Shown one piece after another: positions 52,515-61,554 of a stretch of 64,000 bases of DNA (position 1 is its first letter; every line of letters starts with the position of its first letter). The position numbers and the translations under genes are program-made. The DNA is from Palsa-504 sp963739135. GTDB lineage: Bacteria > Actinomycetota > Actinomycetes > Streptosporangiales > Streptosporangiaceae. The stretch lies in the NCBI GenBank assembly GCA_963739135.1, contig CAVTZG010000009.1:62001-126000 (forward strand), in the 5' to 3' direction. The notes below the pieces were generated by a model that searched no databases, had not been told where the DNA came from, and was given only the letters and a program-made list of their open reading frames with translations.

Positions 52515-53884
52515 GCGCAGGGCAGATGCCGCACGCGGCGGCCGGAGCGAGCGACGCCGAAGCCACCGAGGGCCGCGTCTACATGGTCTCTGGCGAGGAC
52601 TGGGACGAGATCATCGCCGCCGCGAACGAGGCCGGGGACTTCGAGAGCGGCGAGCGGATCGTGATCAACATGGGCCCGCAGCACCCGTCCACCCACGGCG
52701 TGCTCCGGCTGGTCCTGACGCTGGAGGGCGAGACGGTGGCCGAGGTACGCCCGGCCATCGGGTACCTGCACACCGGCATCGAGAAGAACATGGAGTACCG
52801 GACCTGGACGCAGGGCGTCACGTTCTGCACCAGGGCGGACTACCTGATGCCGATCTTCAACGAGACCGCCTACTGCCTGGCAATCGAGCGCCTGCTCGGC
52901 ATCGAGGACCGGGTACCTGAGCGCGCGCAGATCATCCGGGTGCTGCTGATGGAGCTCAACCGGATCTCCTCGCACCTGGGCGGGATCGCCCCGATGGGCC
53001 TGGAACTGGGCGCGACCACGATCTACACGCAGGGCGCGCGACTGCGGGAACGCAGCCTGGACGTGCTGGAGCTGATCACCGGCCTGCGGATGAACCACGC
53101 CTTCATCAGGCCCGGCGGCGTGGCGCAGGACCTGCCGCCCGGCGCGCTGGAGGCCCTCCGGCTGTTCGACGAGTCCGGGCGGCGGCTGCTGGACGAGTTG
53201 CACACCCTGATCGACGCGAACCCGATCTTCATCGCCCGGAACAAGGGCGTGGCCTACCTGGACCTGCAGGCGTGCATGGCCCTCGGCGTGACCGGTCCCA
53301 TACTGAGGGCCACTGGGCTGCCCTGGGACCTGCGCAAGTCCCAGCCGTACTGCGGCTACGAGACCTACGACTTCGACGTGCCGGTCAGGGACACGTGCGA
53401 CGCGTACGGCCGGTACCTGATCCGGATGGACGACATCGAGGAGTCGCTGAAGATCATCCAGCAGTGCTCCGACCGGCTGGTGGCCCGCCGATCGGTCGAT
53501 CCCGATCCGGTGATGATCCGGGACGCCAAGATCGGCTGGCCGGCCCAGCTGTCCCTCGGGCCCGACGGCCTCGGCCCGTCGCCGCAGCACATCGCGCACA
53601 TCATGGGCCAGTCCATGGAGGCGCTCATTCACCACTTCAAGCTGGTCACCGAGGGGTTCCGGGTGCCGGCCGGGCAGGCGTACGCGGCCATCGAGTCCCC
53701 CCGCGGCGAGCTGGCCGCGCACGTGGTGAGCGACGGCGGGACCCGGCCGTACCGGGTGCACCTGCGCGACCCGTCGTTCGTTCACCTGCAGGCGGTCGCC
53801 GCAATGTGCGAGGGCGGCTTCCTGGCCGACCTCATCCCCGCGATCGCCAGCATCGATCCCGTGATGGGAGGCGTGGACCGGTAA
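52511..53884 (+). CDS. nuoD: NADH-quinone oxidoreductase subunit D
   Basis: GTG 52511 overlaps nuoC and gives 457 residues of the 49-kDa subunit: NMGPQHPSTHGVLRLVLTLE, YLHTGIEKNMEYRTWTQ, LGATTIYTQGARLRER and ESPRGELAAHVVSDGGTRPY. The conserved His in the HPSTHG loop and the C-terminal Arg line the quinone cavity. The N-terminus is about 45 residues longer than the domain. Confidence 0.97.
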   Translation: MSAGQMPHAAAGASDAEATEGRVYMVSGEDWDEIIAAANEAGDFESGERIVINMGPQHPSTHGVLRLVLTLEGETVAEVRPAIGYLHTGIEKNMEYRTWTQGVTFCTRADYLMPIFNETAYCLAIERLLGIEDRVPERAQIIRVLLMELNRISSHLGGIAPMGLELGATTIYTQGARLRERSLDVLELITGLRMNHAFIRPGGVAQDLPPGALEALRLFDESGRRLLDELHTLIDANPIFIARNKGVAYLDLQACMALGVTGPILRATGLPWDLRKSQPYCGYETYDFDVPVRDTCDAYGRYLIRMDDIEESLKIIQQCSDRLVARRSVDPDPVMIRDAKIGWPAQLSLGPDGLGPSPQHIAHIMGQSMEALIHHFKLVTEGFRVPAGQAYAAIESPRGELAAHVVSDGGTRPYRVHLRDPSFVHLQAVAAMCEGGFLADLIPAIASIDPVMGGVDR

Positions 53885-54588
53885 TGCCGTTCAGCGACGA
53901 TGTGCACGCCCGTCTCGACGCGGACGCGGCGCAGATCATCGGCCAGTATCCGCAGCCGAGATCGGCGCTGCTGCCGCTGCTGCATCTCGTCCAGTCCGAG
54001 GAAGGCTACGTCTCCGAGGACGGCATAGCGTTCTGCGCGGAACAGCTCGGGCTGACTGAAGCCGAGGTCACCGGGGTGGTCAGCTTCTACACCATGTACA
54101 AGCGCCGCCCGGTCGGCGAGTACCACGTCGGCGTGTGCACGAACACGGTGTGCGGCTTCCTGGGCGGCAACCAGATCCTGGCCGAACTCCACGAGCACCT
54201 CGGCGTGGGCGACGACGAGACCACGCCGGACGGCCGGGTCAGCCTGGAGCACCTGGAGTGCAACGCCGCCTGTACGTACGCGCCGGTGATGATGGTCAAC
54301 TGGGAGTTCTTCGACAACATGACGCCGGCCTCGGCCCGTCAGCTCACCGACGACCTGCGCGCCGGGAACCCGGTGACTCCGACCCGGGGCCCGGGGCGGC
54401 TGGTCACCTGGCGCGAGGCGGCCCGGATCCTGGCCGGCTTCAACGACGACCTGGCCACCGAGGGCCCGGCCGCGGGACCGGCCGACCTGGTCGGCCTCAA
54501 GATCGCCAAGCAGCACGGCTGGACCGCGCCGGAGCCGGGCTCCGCAGGCAACCAAGGGGCGGGCGACCAAGCGAAGGAGCCGCGGTGA
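53884..54588 (+). CDS. nuoE: NADH-quinone oxidoreductase subunit E
   Basis: ATG 53884 shares one base with the nuoD stop (TAATG). The 234-residue thioredoxin-like subunit binds the N1a [2Fe-2S] cluster through CTNTVC and CNAAC. The tail of about 60 residues (KIAKQHGWTAPEPGS onward) is longer than in E. coli. Confidence 0.96.
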   Translation: MPFSDDVHARLDADAAQIIGQYPQPRSALLPLLHLVQSEEGYVSEDGIAFCAEQLGLTEAEVTGVVSFYTMYKRRPVGEYHVGVCTNTVCGFLGGNQILAELHEHLGVGDDETTPDGRVSLEHLECNAACTYAPVMMVNWEFFDNMTPASARQLTDDLRAGNPVTPTRGPGRLVTWREAARILAGFNDDLATEGPAAGPADLVGLKIAKQHGWTAPEPGSAGNQGAGDQAKEPR

Positions 54589-55883
54589 CCGACACCCTGA
54601 CCCCGGTGCTCACCGCGCACTGGGACCAGCCCGACAGCTTCACCCTCGACGGGTACCGGCGGGCGGGCGGCTGGCAGGCCCTGCCGAAGGCGCTCGGCAT
54701 GCCGCGCGACGAGGTCATCGCGATCATGAAGAGTTCCGGGCTGCGCGGCCGCGGCGGGGCCGGCTTCCCGACCGGCGTGAAGTGGGGCTTCCTCCCGCAG
54801 GTCGACGACAAGCCGCACTACCTGGTGGTCAACGCGGACGAATCCGAACCCGGCGCCTGCAAGGACGTCCCGCTGATGATGGCCACCCCGCACCTGCTCA
54901 TCGAGGGCGCGGCCATCGCCTCCTACGCGATCGGCGCCAGCCACGCGTTCATCTACGTCCGGGGCGAGGTCCTGCACGTGATCCGGCGGCTGCGGAATGC
55001 GGTGCGGGAGGCGTACGCGGCCGGCTACCTGGGCCGCGACATCCTCGGCTCCGGGTTCGGCCTGGACGTCATCATCCACGCCGGGGCCGGCGCCTACATC
55101 TGCGGCGAGGAGACCGCGCTGCTTGATTCGCTGGAGGGCAAGCGCGGGCTGCCGCGGAACAAGCCGCCGTTCCCGGCCGTGGCCGGCGTGTACGCTCTCC
55201 CGACGAACGTGAACAACGTGGAGTCGATCGCCACTGTGCCGTCGATCATGCTGAACGGCGCCGACTGGTTCGCCGACCTCGGCACCGAAAAGTCCAAGGG
55301 CTTCGCGATCTTCAACCTCTCCGGCCACGTGACCACGCCGGCGACGTACGAGGCGCCGCTCGGCATCACGCTGCGCGAGCTGCTCGAGCTGTCCGGCGGG
55401 ATGCGCGGCGGCCGACGGCTCAAGTTCTGGACCGCAGGCGGCTCGTCGGCGGGGATACTCACCGACCAGTACCTGGACATGCCGCTGGACTTCGAGTCGG
55501 TCGCCGCCGCCGGGTCCCAGCTCGGCACCAGGTCGGTGCAGATCTTCGACGACACCACCTGCGTGGTCGGCGCGGTGCTCCGCTGGACCGAGTTCTACCA
55601 GCACGAGTCGTGCGGGAAGTGCACACCGTGCCGGGAGGGCACGTTCTGGCTGGTCCGCATCCTGGACCGGCTGGAACACGGCCAAGGGACCGAGGAAGAC
55701 GTCGAGAAGCTCCTGGACATCTGCGACAACATCACCGGCCGCGCGTTCTGCGCGCTCGGCGACAGCGCGACGCCGCCGATCACCTCCGCGGTCCGCTACT
55801 TCAGGGACGAGTTCGTCCAGCACCACAAGGAGGGCGGCTGTCCCTTCGACCCGGCGGCCGCAATGGTCTGGAGCCAGACATGA
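54585..55883 (+). CDS. nuoF: NADH-quinone oxidoreductase subunit F
   Basis: GTG 54585 (GTGA overlap) gives 432 residues. NADH and FMN sites are GLRGRGGAGFPTGVKWGF and YLVVNADESEPGACKD with GAYICGEETALLDSLEG. The N3 [4Fe-4S] cluster ligands are ESCGKCTPCREGT and the later Cys in AFCALGDSA. It is the electron entry point of complex I. Confidence 0.97.
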   Translation: MTDTLTPVLTAHWDQPDSFTLDGYRRAGGWQALPKALGMPRDEVIAIMKSSGLRGRGGAGFPTGVKWGFLPQVDDKPHYLVVNADESEPGACKDVPLMMATPHLLIEGAAIASYAIGASHAFIYVRGEVLHVIRRLRNAVREAYAAGYLGRDILGSGFGLDVIIHAGAGAYICGEETALLDSLEGKRGLPRNKPPFPAVAGVYALPTNVNNVESIATVPSIMLNGADWFADLGTEKSKGFAIFNLSGHVTTPATYEAPLGITLRELLELSGGMRGGRRLKFWTAGGSSAGILTDQYLDMPLDFESVAAAGSQLGTRSVQIFDDTTCVVGAVLRWTEFYQHESCGKCTPCREGTFWLVRILDRLEHGQGTEEDVEKLLDICDNITGRAFCALGDSATPPITSAVRYFRDEFVQHHKEGGCPFDPAAAMVWSQT

Positions 55884-58432
55884 CCGTGGAGACCACGCGG
55901 GACACGGTGACCGTCACCATCGACGGCTTCGAGATCGAGGTGCCCAAGGGCGAACTGATAATCCGGGCCGCCGAACTGCTCGGCATCCAGATCCCGCGGT
56001 TCTGCGACCACCCGCTGCTCGACCCGATCGGCGCCTGCCGCCAGTGCCTGGTCGAGGTAGCAGGCCAGCGCAAGCCGCTCGCCTCGTGCATCACGCCGTG
56101 CAGCGAGGGCATGGTGGTGCACACCCAGCTCACCTCGGCGATGGCCGAGAAGGCGCAGCGCGGCGTGATGGAGCTGCTGCTCATCAACCACCCGCTGGAC
56201 TGCCCAATGTGCGACAAGGGCGGCGAGTGCCCGCTGCAGAACCAGGCCATGTCCAACGGCCAGGGCGAGACCCGGTTCACCGAGGAGAAGCGGACCTTCG
56301 ATAAGCCGGTGCCCATCTCCACCGAGGTGCTGCTGGACCGCGAGCGGTGCATCTCGTGCACCCGGTGCACCCGCACGTCGGAGGAGATCGCCGGGGACGC
56401 GTTCATCGAGTTCATCGGGCGCGGCCCGGCCCAGATGATCGGAACCGCCGAGGGCAAGCCGTTCAACTCCTACTTCTCCGGCAACACCGTGCAGGTCTGC
56501 CCGGTCGGCGCGCTGACCGGCGCCGCCTACCGGTTCCGGTCCCGGCCGTTCGACCTGGTGTCGGTGCCGAGCGTGTGCGAGCACTGCGCCTCGGGGTGCC
56601 GGCTGCGGACCGACGTGCGGCGCGGCCGGGTCATGCGGCGGCTGGCGGGCGAGGAACCCGCGGTCAACGAGGAGTGGAACTGCGACAAGGGCCGCTGGGC
56701 CTTCACCTATGCCACCCAGCCGGACCGGCTGACCGGGCCGCTGGTCCGGGATGAGCGCGGGGTGCTGGTCCCGGCGTCCTGGCCGCACGCGCTGGCCGTG
56801 GCCGCGGCCGGGCTGCTGGCCGCGCGCGGAGCCCCGTACCCGGCTCCGCAGGGCGCCGAAGCGCCGCCCCCGCGCGGAGTAGGGGTGCTGACCGGCGGGC
56901 GGCTGACCCTGGAGGACGCCTACGCCTACGCCAAGTTCGCCCGGGTGGCCCTGGACACCAACGACGTCGACATGCGGGCCCGCGCGCTCTCGGCCGAGGA
57001 GGAGCAGTTCCTGGCCGCCTCGGTAGCCGGCCGCGGCATGGACGTCACCTACGCCGACCTGGAGCAGGCGCCCGCGGTGCTGCTGGCCGGGTTCGAGCCC
57101 GAGGACGAGTCGCCCATCGTGTTCCTGCGGCTGCGCAAGGCGGTCCGCCGTCACGGCCTGCGGGTGTTCTCGGTGGCCGCGCTGGCCAGCCCGGGCACGG
57201 CCAAGCTGTCCGGCGCGCTGCTGCCCACCCTGCCCGGAGACGAGGCGGCCGCGCTGACCGCGCTGGCCGCGGGCCGCAAGACGGCGGGGGTGGACCCGGC
57301 CGAGGACCTCTGGCTGCAGGCGCATCAGGCGCTGGGCGCGCCCGGCGCGATCGTCATGGTCGGCGAGCGCCTGGCCGAGGTGCCCGGCGCGTACGCGGCC
57401 CTGGGCACGCTCGCGGTCGCGTCAGGAGCCCGGCTGGCCTGGGTGCCGCGCCGGGCCGGCGAGCGGGGTGCCGTCGAGGCGGGCGCCCTGCCCGGGCTGC
57501 TGCCCGTCGGCCGGCCGGTGACCGACGCCGCGGCACGCGCCGAGGTGGCCCGGGCCTGGGGCAAGAGCTCGCTGCCCGTCACGCCGGGCCGCGACACCGC
57601 GGCGATCCTGGCCGCGGCCGCGGCGCACGAGATCGGCGCCCTGGTGGTGGCGGGCGTCGACCCGGCCGACCTGCCCGACCCGCAGGCCGCGCTGCACGCG
57701 ATCGAGACGGCGCCGTTCGTGGTCAGCCTCGAGCTGCGGGCCAGCGCGGTCACCGACCGCGCCGACGTGGTCCTGCCGGTCGCCGCCGTGGCGGAGAAGG
57801 CCGGTACGTTCGTGAACTGGGAAGGGCGCGGCGGCTCGTTCGCCGCGGCGCTGAAGGTTCCCGAGGTCCGCACCGACCTGTACGTGCTCGGCGCGATCGC
57901 CGACGAGATGGACGTGCACCTGGGCCTGCCCGACGCCGCGGCCGCACGGGCCGAGCTGGCCGCGCTCGGCACCTGGCACGGGACGCGCCCCGAGCCGCCC
58001 CAGATAGGCGCGTTTCCCCCCCGGCAGGGGGGCCGCGGGGGTCTGGGGGGGACGGTTCCCCCCGAGGCAACACTTTCCACCTGGCGCCAGCTGCTGGACA
58101 GCGGGAGCATGCAGGACGGAGAGCCCTCGCTGGCCGGCACGGCCCGGCCGGTGGTGGCCCGGATGTCCCCGGCCACCGCGGCCGAGGCGGGCGTAGCCGA
58201 CGGCGATAAGGTGACCGTGGCCACCAACCGGGGTTCGGTCACGGTGCCCGTCGTGGTCGTGCCGATGGCCGACCACGTGGTCTGGCTTCCGGCGGCGGGG
58301 CTGACCCAAGGGGCGGCCGAGCTGGCGCCGTATCCCGGCGAGCAGGGACCCGCGGCCTGGGCCGGGGCCACCATCAGCGCCCAGCTCGGCGCGGGATACG
58401 GCGCGACGGTCACGCTGAGGAGGCCGGAATGA
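55880..58432 (+). CDS. nuoG: NADH-quinone oxidoreductase subunit G
   Basis: The 850-residue subunit has an N-terminal [2Fe-2S] ferredoxin domain (CDHPLLDPIGACRQCLVEV, Cys at 98-102), the HPLDCPMCDKGGECPLQ cluster domain, CISCTRCTRTSEEIAGD, and CEHCASGCRLRTDVRRG, the extra N7-type cluster motif. The remainder is a molybdopterin-oxidoreductase-like scaffold without cofactor. Residues about 711-732 are encoded by a G/C-tract repeat in the loop before the C-terminal barrel (ARPVVARMSPATAAEAGVAD). Confidence 0.96.
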   Translation: MTVETTRDTVTVTIDGFEIEVPKGELIIRAAELLGIQIPRFCDHPLLDPIGACRQCLVEVAGQRKPLASCITPCSEGMVVHTQLTSAMAEKAQRGVMELLLINHPLDCPMCDKGGECPLQNQAMSNGQGETRFTEEKRTFDKPVPISTEVLLDRERCISCTRCTRTSEEIAGDAFIEFIGRGPAQMIGTAEGKPFNSYFSGNTVQVCPVGALTGAAYRFRSRPFDLVSVPSVCEHCASGCRLRTDVRRGRVMRRLAGEEPAVNEEWNCDKGRWAFTYATQPDRLTGPLVRDERGVLVPASWPHALAVAAAGLLAARGAPYPAPQGAEAPPPRGVGVLTGGRLTLEDAYAYAKFARVALDTNDVDMRARALSAEEEQFLAASVAGRGMDVTYADLEQAPAVLLAGFEPEDESPIVFLRLRKAVRRHGLRVFSVAALASPGTAKLSGALLPTLPGDEAAALTALAAGRKTAGVDPAEDLWLQAHQALGAPGAIVMVGERLAEVPGAYAALGTLAVASGARLAWVPRRAGERGAVEAGALPGLLPVGRPVTDAAARAEVARAWGKSSLPVTPGRDTAAILAAAAAHEIGALVVAGVDPADLPDPQAALHAIETAPFVVSLELRASAVTDRADVVLPVAAVAEKAGTFVNWEGRGGSFAAALKVPEVRTDLYVLGAIADEMDVHLGLPDAAAARAELAALGTWHGTRPEPPQIGAFPPRQGGRGGLGGTVPPEATLSTWRQLLDSGSMQDGEPSLAGTARPVVARMSPATAAEAGVADGDKVTVATNRGSVTVPVVVVPMADHVVWLPAAGLTQGAAELAPYPGEQGPAAWAGATISAQLGAGYGATVTLRRPE
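58013..58076 (+). repeat. G/C-tract insertion element, copy E (nuoG)
   Basis: The shortest copy, about 60 bases: TTTCCCCCCCGGCAGGGGGG, a middle CGCGGGGGTCTGGGGGGG, and the right end CGGTTCCCCCCGAGGCAACA, which closely matches copy A. It lacks the 37-bp core. Confidence 0.8.
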
Positions 58433-59769
58433 TTCAGGCAGGGGCGCTGGGCCACGTGCTCGCGGCGCCCGCCACGGACCCGACGCTGAGCGACTTCAAC
58501 CAGCTCATCTGGTGGATGGTGCTGCTGAAAGTCGGGATCGTCTTCCTTTTCCTGCTGCTCACGACGATGTTCATGATCTGGGCCGAACGGCGCGTCATCG
58601 GCCGGATGCAGAACCGGCCGGGCCCGAACCGGGCCGGGCCCTTCGGCCTGCTGCAGCCGATCGCGGACGCGCTCAAGCTCCCGCTGAAGGAAGACATCAT
58701 CCCCCGCACCGCGGACAGATGGGTGTTCATCGCCGCGCCGATAATTTCGGGCGCGATCGCCTTCATCAGCTTCTCGGTCATCCCCTGGGGCCCGGAAGTG
58801 TCGATCTTCCACCACTACACCCCGCTGCAGCTCACCGACCTGCCGGTGGCGGTGCTGCTCATCCTGGCCATGAGCTCGGTCGGCGTGTACGGGATCGTGC
58901 TGGCCGGCTGGGCCTCCGGGTCGCCCTACTCGCTGCTCGGCGCGCTGCGCTCGGCCGCGCAGGTGATCAGCTACGAGATCGCGATGGGGCTTTCCTTCGT
59001 GGCCGTGTTCCTGTACGCGGGCTCGCTGTCCACCACCGCGATCGTGAACGCCCAGCAGCACGAGTGGTACGCGTGGCTGCTGCCGGTCTCGTTCGTCATC
59101 TACCTGTTCACCATGGTGGGCGAGACCAACCGGCTGCCGTTCGACCTGCCCGAGGGGGAGGGCGAGCTGGTGGCGGGCTATCACACCGAGTACTCCTCGA
59201 TGAAGTTCGCCATGTTCTACCTCGCCGAGTACATCAACATGACCACGGTCGCCGCGCTGGCCACCACGCTGTTCCTGGGCGGCTGGCGGGCGCCGTGGCC
59301 GCTGTCGCTGTGGTCGGGCGCGAACAGCGGCTGGTGGCCGCTGCTGTGGTTCGTGATCAAGGTCTACATCTTGCTGTTCTGCTACATCTGGCTGCGCGGC
59401 ACCCTGCCCCGGGTCCGCTACGACCAGCTGATGGCGATCGGCTGGAAGGTCCTGATCCCGGTGTCCATCGTCTGGATCCTGCTCATCGCGACCGTCCGCG
59501 CCTGGCGGCTGGACACGCACAACACGATTCCCTACGTGGTGGGCGGCGTGGTCCTGGTCATCGTGATGGCGCTGGCCTGGATGTGGGACAGCGCCGCGCA
59601 GCAGCGGGCCGCCCGGTTCGAGGCAGCGGATTCCGCCAGTGCCAACGAGGCCGGTCAGGACGTGCCCATGGGCACGAGCTCCTTCCCGGTGCCGCCGCTC
59701 GACCTGCCGCACTATCACGGTGCCGGCCTGGACAACGAAACCTCCACCCGGGAGGTCACCGGTGCTTGA
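58429..59769 (+). CDS. nuoH: NADH-quinone oxidoreductase subunit H
   Basis: The 446-residue membrane subunit has the ND1 motifs ERRVIGRMQNRPGPNRAGPF, GWASGSPYSLLGALRSAAQV and ETNRLPFDLPEGEGELVAGY, with eight helices. It forms the quinone tunnel with NuoB and NuoD. The cytoplasmic tail after about residue 385 is long and polar. ATG overlaps the nuoG stop (ATGA). Confidence 0.97.
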   Translation: MIQAGALGHVLAAPATDPTLSDFNQLIWWMVLLKVGIVFLFLLLTTMFMIWAERRVIGRMQNRPGPNRAGPFGLLQPIADALKLPLKEDIIPRTADRWVFIAAPIISGAIAFISFSVIPWGPEVSIFHHYTPLQLTDLPVAVLLILAMSSVGVYGIVLAGWASGSPYSLLGALRSAAQVISYEIAMGLSFVAVFLYAGSLSTTAIVNAQQHEWYAWLLPVSFVIYLFTMVGETNRLPFDLPEGEGELVAGYHTEYSSMKFAMFYLAEYINMTTVAALATTLFLGGWRAPWPLSLWSGANSGWWPLLWFVIKVYILLFCYIWLRGTLPRVRYDQLMAIGWKVLIPVSIVWILLIATVRAWRLDTHNTIPYVVGGVVLVIVMALAWMWDSAAQQRAARFEAADSASANEAGQDVPMGTSSFPVPPLDLPHYHGAGLDNETSTREVTGA

Positions 59770-60424
59770 TTTCCTCAACCCGATCAAGGGCTTCGGGGTC
59801 ACCTTCCACGAGATGTTCCGGAAGGTCGAGACCGTCGAGTACCCCGAGGTCAAGAAGCCCACCGCACCGCGGTTCCACGGCCACCACCAGCTCAACCGGT
59901 GGCCCGACGGCCTGGAGAAGTGCATCGGCTGCGAGCTGTGCGCCTGGGCCTGCCCGGCGGACGCCATCTACGTCGAGGGCCGGGACAACACGGCAGCGGC
60001 CAGGTTCTCTCCCGGCGAGCGGTACGGGCACGTATACCAGATCAACTACCTGCGCTGCATCCTGTGCGGCATGTGCATCGAGGCCTGCCCGACGCGCGCG
60101 CTGACCATGACCAACGAGTACGAGATCGCCGACGACAGCAGGGAAAACCTGATCTGGACCAAGGAGCAGCTGCTGGTCCCGCTGGTGCCGAGCATGGAAG
60201 CGCCGCCCCACCCGATGCGGCTCGGCGACGACGAGAAGGACTACTACCGCCTCGGCGCGGCCGGCCTGTCGGTCGGCCCCCGCGCACCCGGCATGTCCGG
60301 GCCGGGCGGCCCGTCGGGCCCGGCGGTGTTCGCCGGATCCCCGGACGCCTCGCTGTCGTGGGCCCCGCCGGACGTCCGCGAGGACAAGGGAGACGTCCGC
60401 GAGGACAAGGGAGATGACACATGA
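59762..60424 (+). CDS. nuoI: NADH-quinone oxidoreductase subunit I
   Basis: GTG 59762 overlaps nuoH by eight bases and gives 220 residues. Two ferredoxin motifs bind N6a and N6b: CIGCELCAWACPAD and CILCGMCIEACPT. The Gly/Pro-rich tail ends in a duplicated DVREDKG heptapeptide, which is not part of the core fold. Confidence 0.96.
   Translation: MLDFLNPIKGFGVTFHEMFRKVETVEYPEVKKPTAPRFHGHHQLNRWPDGLEKCIGCELCAWACPADAIYVEGRDNTAAARFSPGERYGHVYQINYLRCILCGMCIEACPTRALTMTNEYEIADDSRENLIWTKEQLLVPLVPSMEAPPHPMRLGDDEKDYYRLGAAGLSVGPRAPGMSGPGGPSGPAVFAGSPDASLSWAPPDVREDKGDVREDKGDDT
60371..60412 (+). repeat. 21-bp tandem duplication at the end of nuoI
   Basis: GACGTCCGCGAGGACAAGGG plus one A occurs twice in direct succession (60371-60391, 60392-60412), duplicating DVREDKG just before the stop. 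Confidence 0.95.
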
Positions 60425-61254
60425 GAGGCGTACTGGCCGCCGCATCGGGCACCAACGCCGACGTCATCGCGCGGGAGACCATCTTCTGGATCCTGGCCGT
60501 GGCCTCGGTGGGCGCCGCGCTGGCCATGATCTTGGTCCGGCGGGCCGTGCACTGCGCCATGATGCTCGCCGTGGTGATGCTCTGCCTGGCCACGATGTAC
60601 GCCATGCAGGGCGCGCCGTTCCTGGCCTTCGTGCAGATCATCGTGTACACCGGCGCGGTCCTGATGCTGTTCCTGTTCGTGATCATGCTGATCGGCATCA
60701 GCTCGGCGGACTCGATCGTGGAAACCATCAAGGGCCAGCGGATGGCCGCCGGCCTGGTCGCCATCGGCCTGTTCGTGATCCTGATCCTGGCCGTCGGGCA
60801 CGCCGCCATCGGGCCGGCCGTCAAACCCACCGCGGCGAACGGGACTGACAACCTGTCCGGCATCGCCACCCTGATCTTCACCACCTACGTGTTCCCGTTC
60901 GAAGTGACCGGCGCGCTGCTGATCACCGCCGCGCTCGGCGCGATGGTGCTGGCCCACCGGGAGCGGATCACGCCCCGGCCCACCCAGCGGGAACTCGCCG
61001 CCCGGCGGGTGGCCAGCGGCCACCTGGCCCCGGACCCGTCCCCCGGCGTCTACGCGCTGCACGACGCGGCCGACCGGCCGGCCCTGCTGCCGGACGGCAG
61101 CACGTCCGACCTGTCGGTCAGCACTGCCCTGTCCCAGCGAAACGTGACCGAGCAACCAGGCTTCGTTCCGGCCGACGAGACCATCGCGATCGAGACGGAC
61201 AGCGGCGAGCGGGAGCCCGACCCCTTGGAGCCGTCCGGGAGGGCCGAGTCATGA
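60421..61254 (+). CDS. nuoJ: NADH-quinone oxidoreductase subunit J
   Basis: The 277-residue membrane subunit has five helices; RRAVHCAMMLAVVMLCLATM and IIVYTGAVLMLFLFVIMLIG are the conserved ND6 segments, including the pi-bulge region. The hydrophilic tail after about residue 180 is longer than in E. coli, as in Streptomyces. Confidence 0.95.
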   Translation: MRGVLAAASGTNADVIARETIFWILAVASVGAALAMILVRRAVHCAMMLAVVMLCLATMYAMQGAPFLAFVQIIVYTGAVLMLFLFVIMLIGISSADSIVETIKGQRMAAGLVAIGLFVILILAVGHAAIGPAVKPTAANGTDNLSGIATLIFTTYVFPFEVTGALLITAALGAMVLAHRERITPRPTQRELAARRVASGHLAPDPSPGVYALHDAADRPALLPDGSTSDLSVSTALSQRNVTEQPGFVPADETIAIETDSGEREPDPLEPSGRAES

Positions 61255-61550
61255 GCCCGGTGCACTACGTGGCCCTGTCGGTGATCCTGTTCGTCATCGG
61301 CGGGGTCGGCGTGCTGGTCCGGCGCAACGCCATCGTCGTGTTCATGTGCATCGAGCTGATGCTGAACGCGTGCAACCTGGCCTTCGTCGCGTTCGCCACC
61401 ATGCACGGCAACCTGGACGGGCAGGTCATCGCGTTCTTCGTCATGGTGGTGGCCGCCGCCGAGGTCGTGGTGGGCCTCGCGATCCTGATGGCGATCTACC
61501 GGGCCCGCAGGTCCGCGTCGGTGGACGACGCCAACCTGCTCAAGTGGTGA
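61251..61550 (+). CDS. nuoK: NADH-quinone oxidoreductase subunit K
   Basis: The 99-residue subunit has three helices with the conserved proton-channel glutamates in FMCIELMLNACNL and VVAAAEVVVGLAIL. It overlaps nuoJ by four bases (ATGA). Confidence 0.96.
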   Translation: MSPVHYVALSVILFVIGGVGVLVRRNAIVVFMCIELMLNACNLAFVAFATMHGNLDGQVIAFFVMVVAAAEVVVGLAILMAIYRARRSASVDDANLLKW

Positions 61551-61554
61551 AGGG

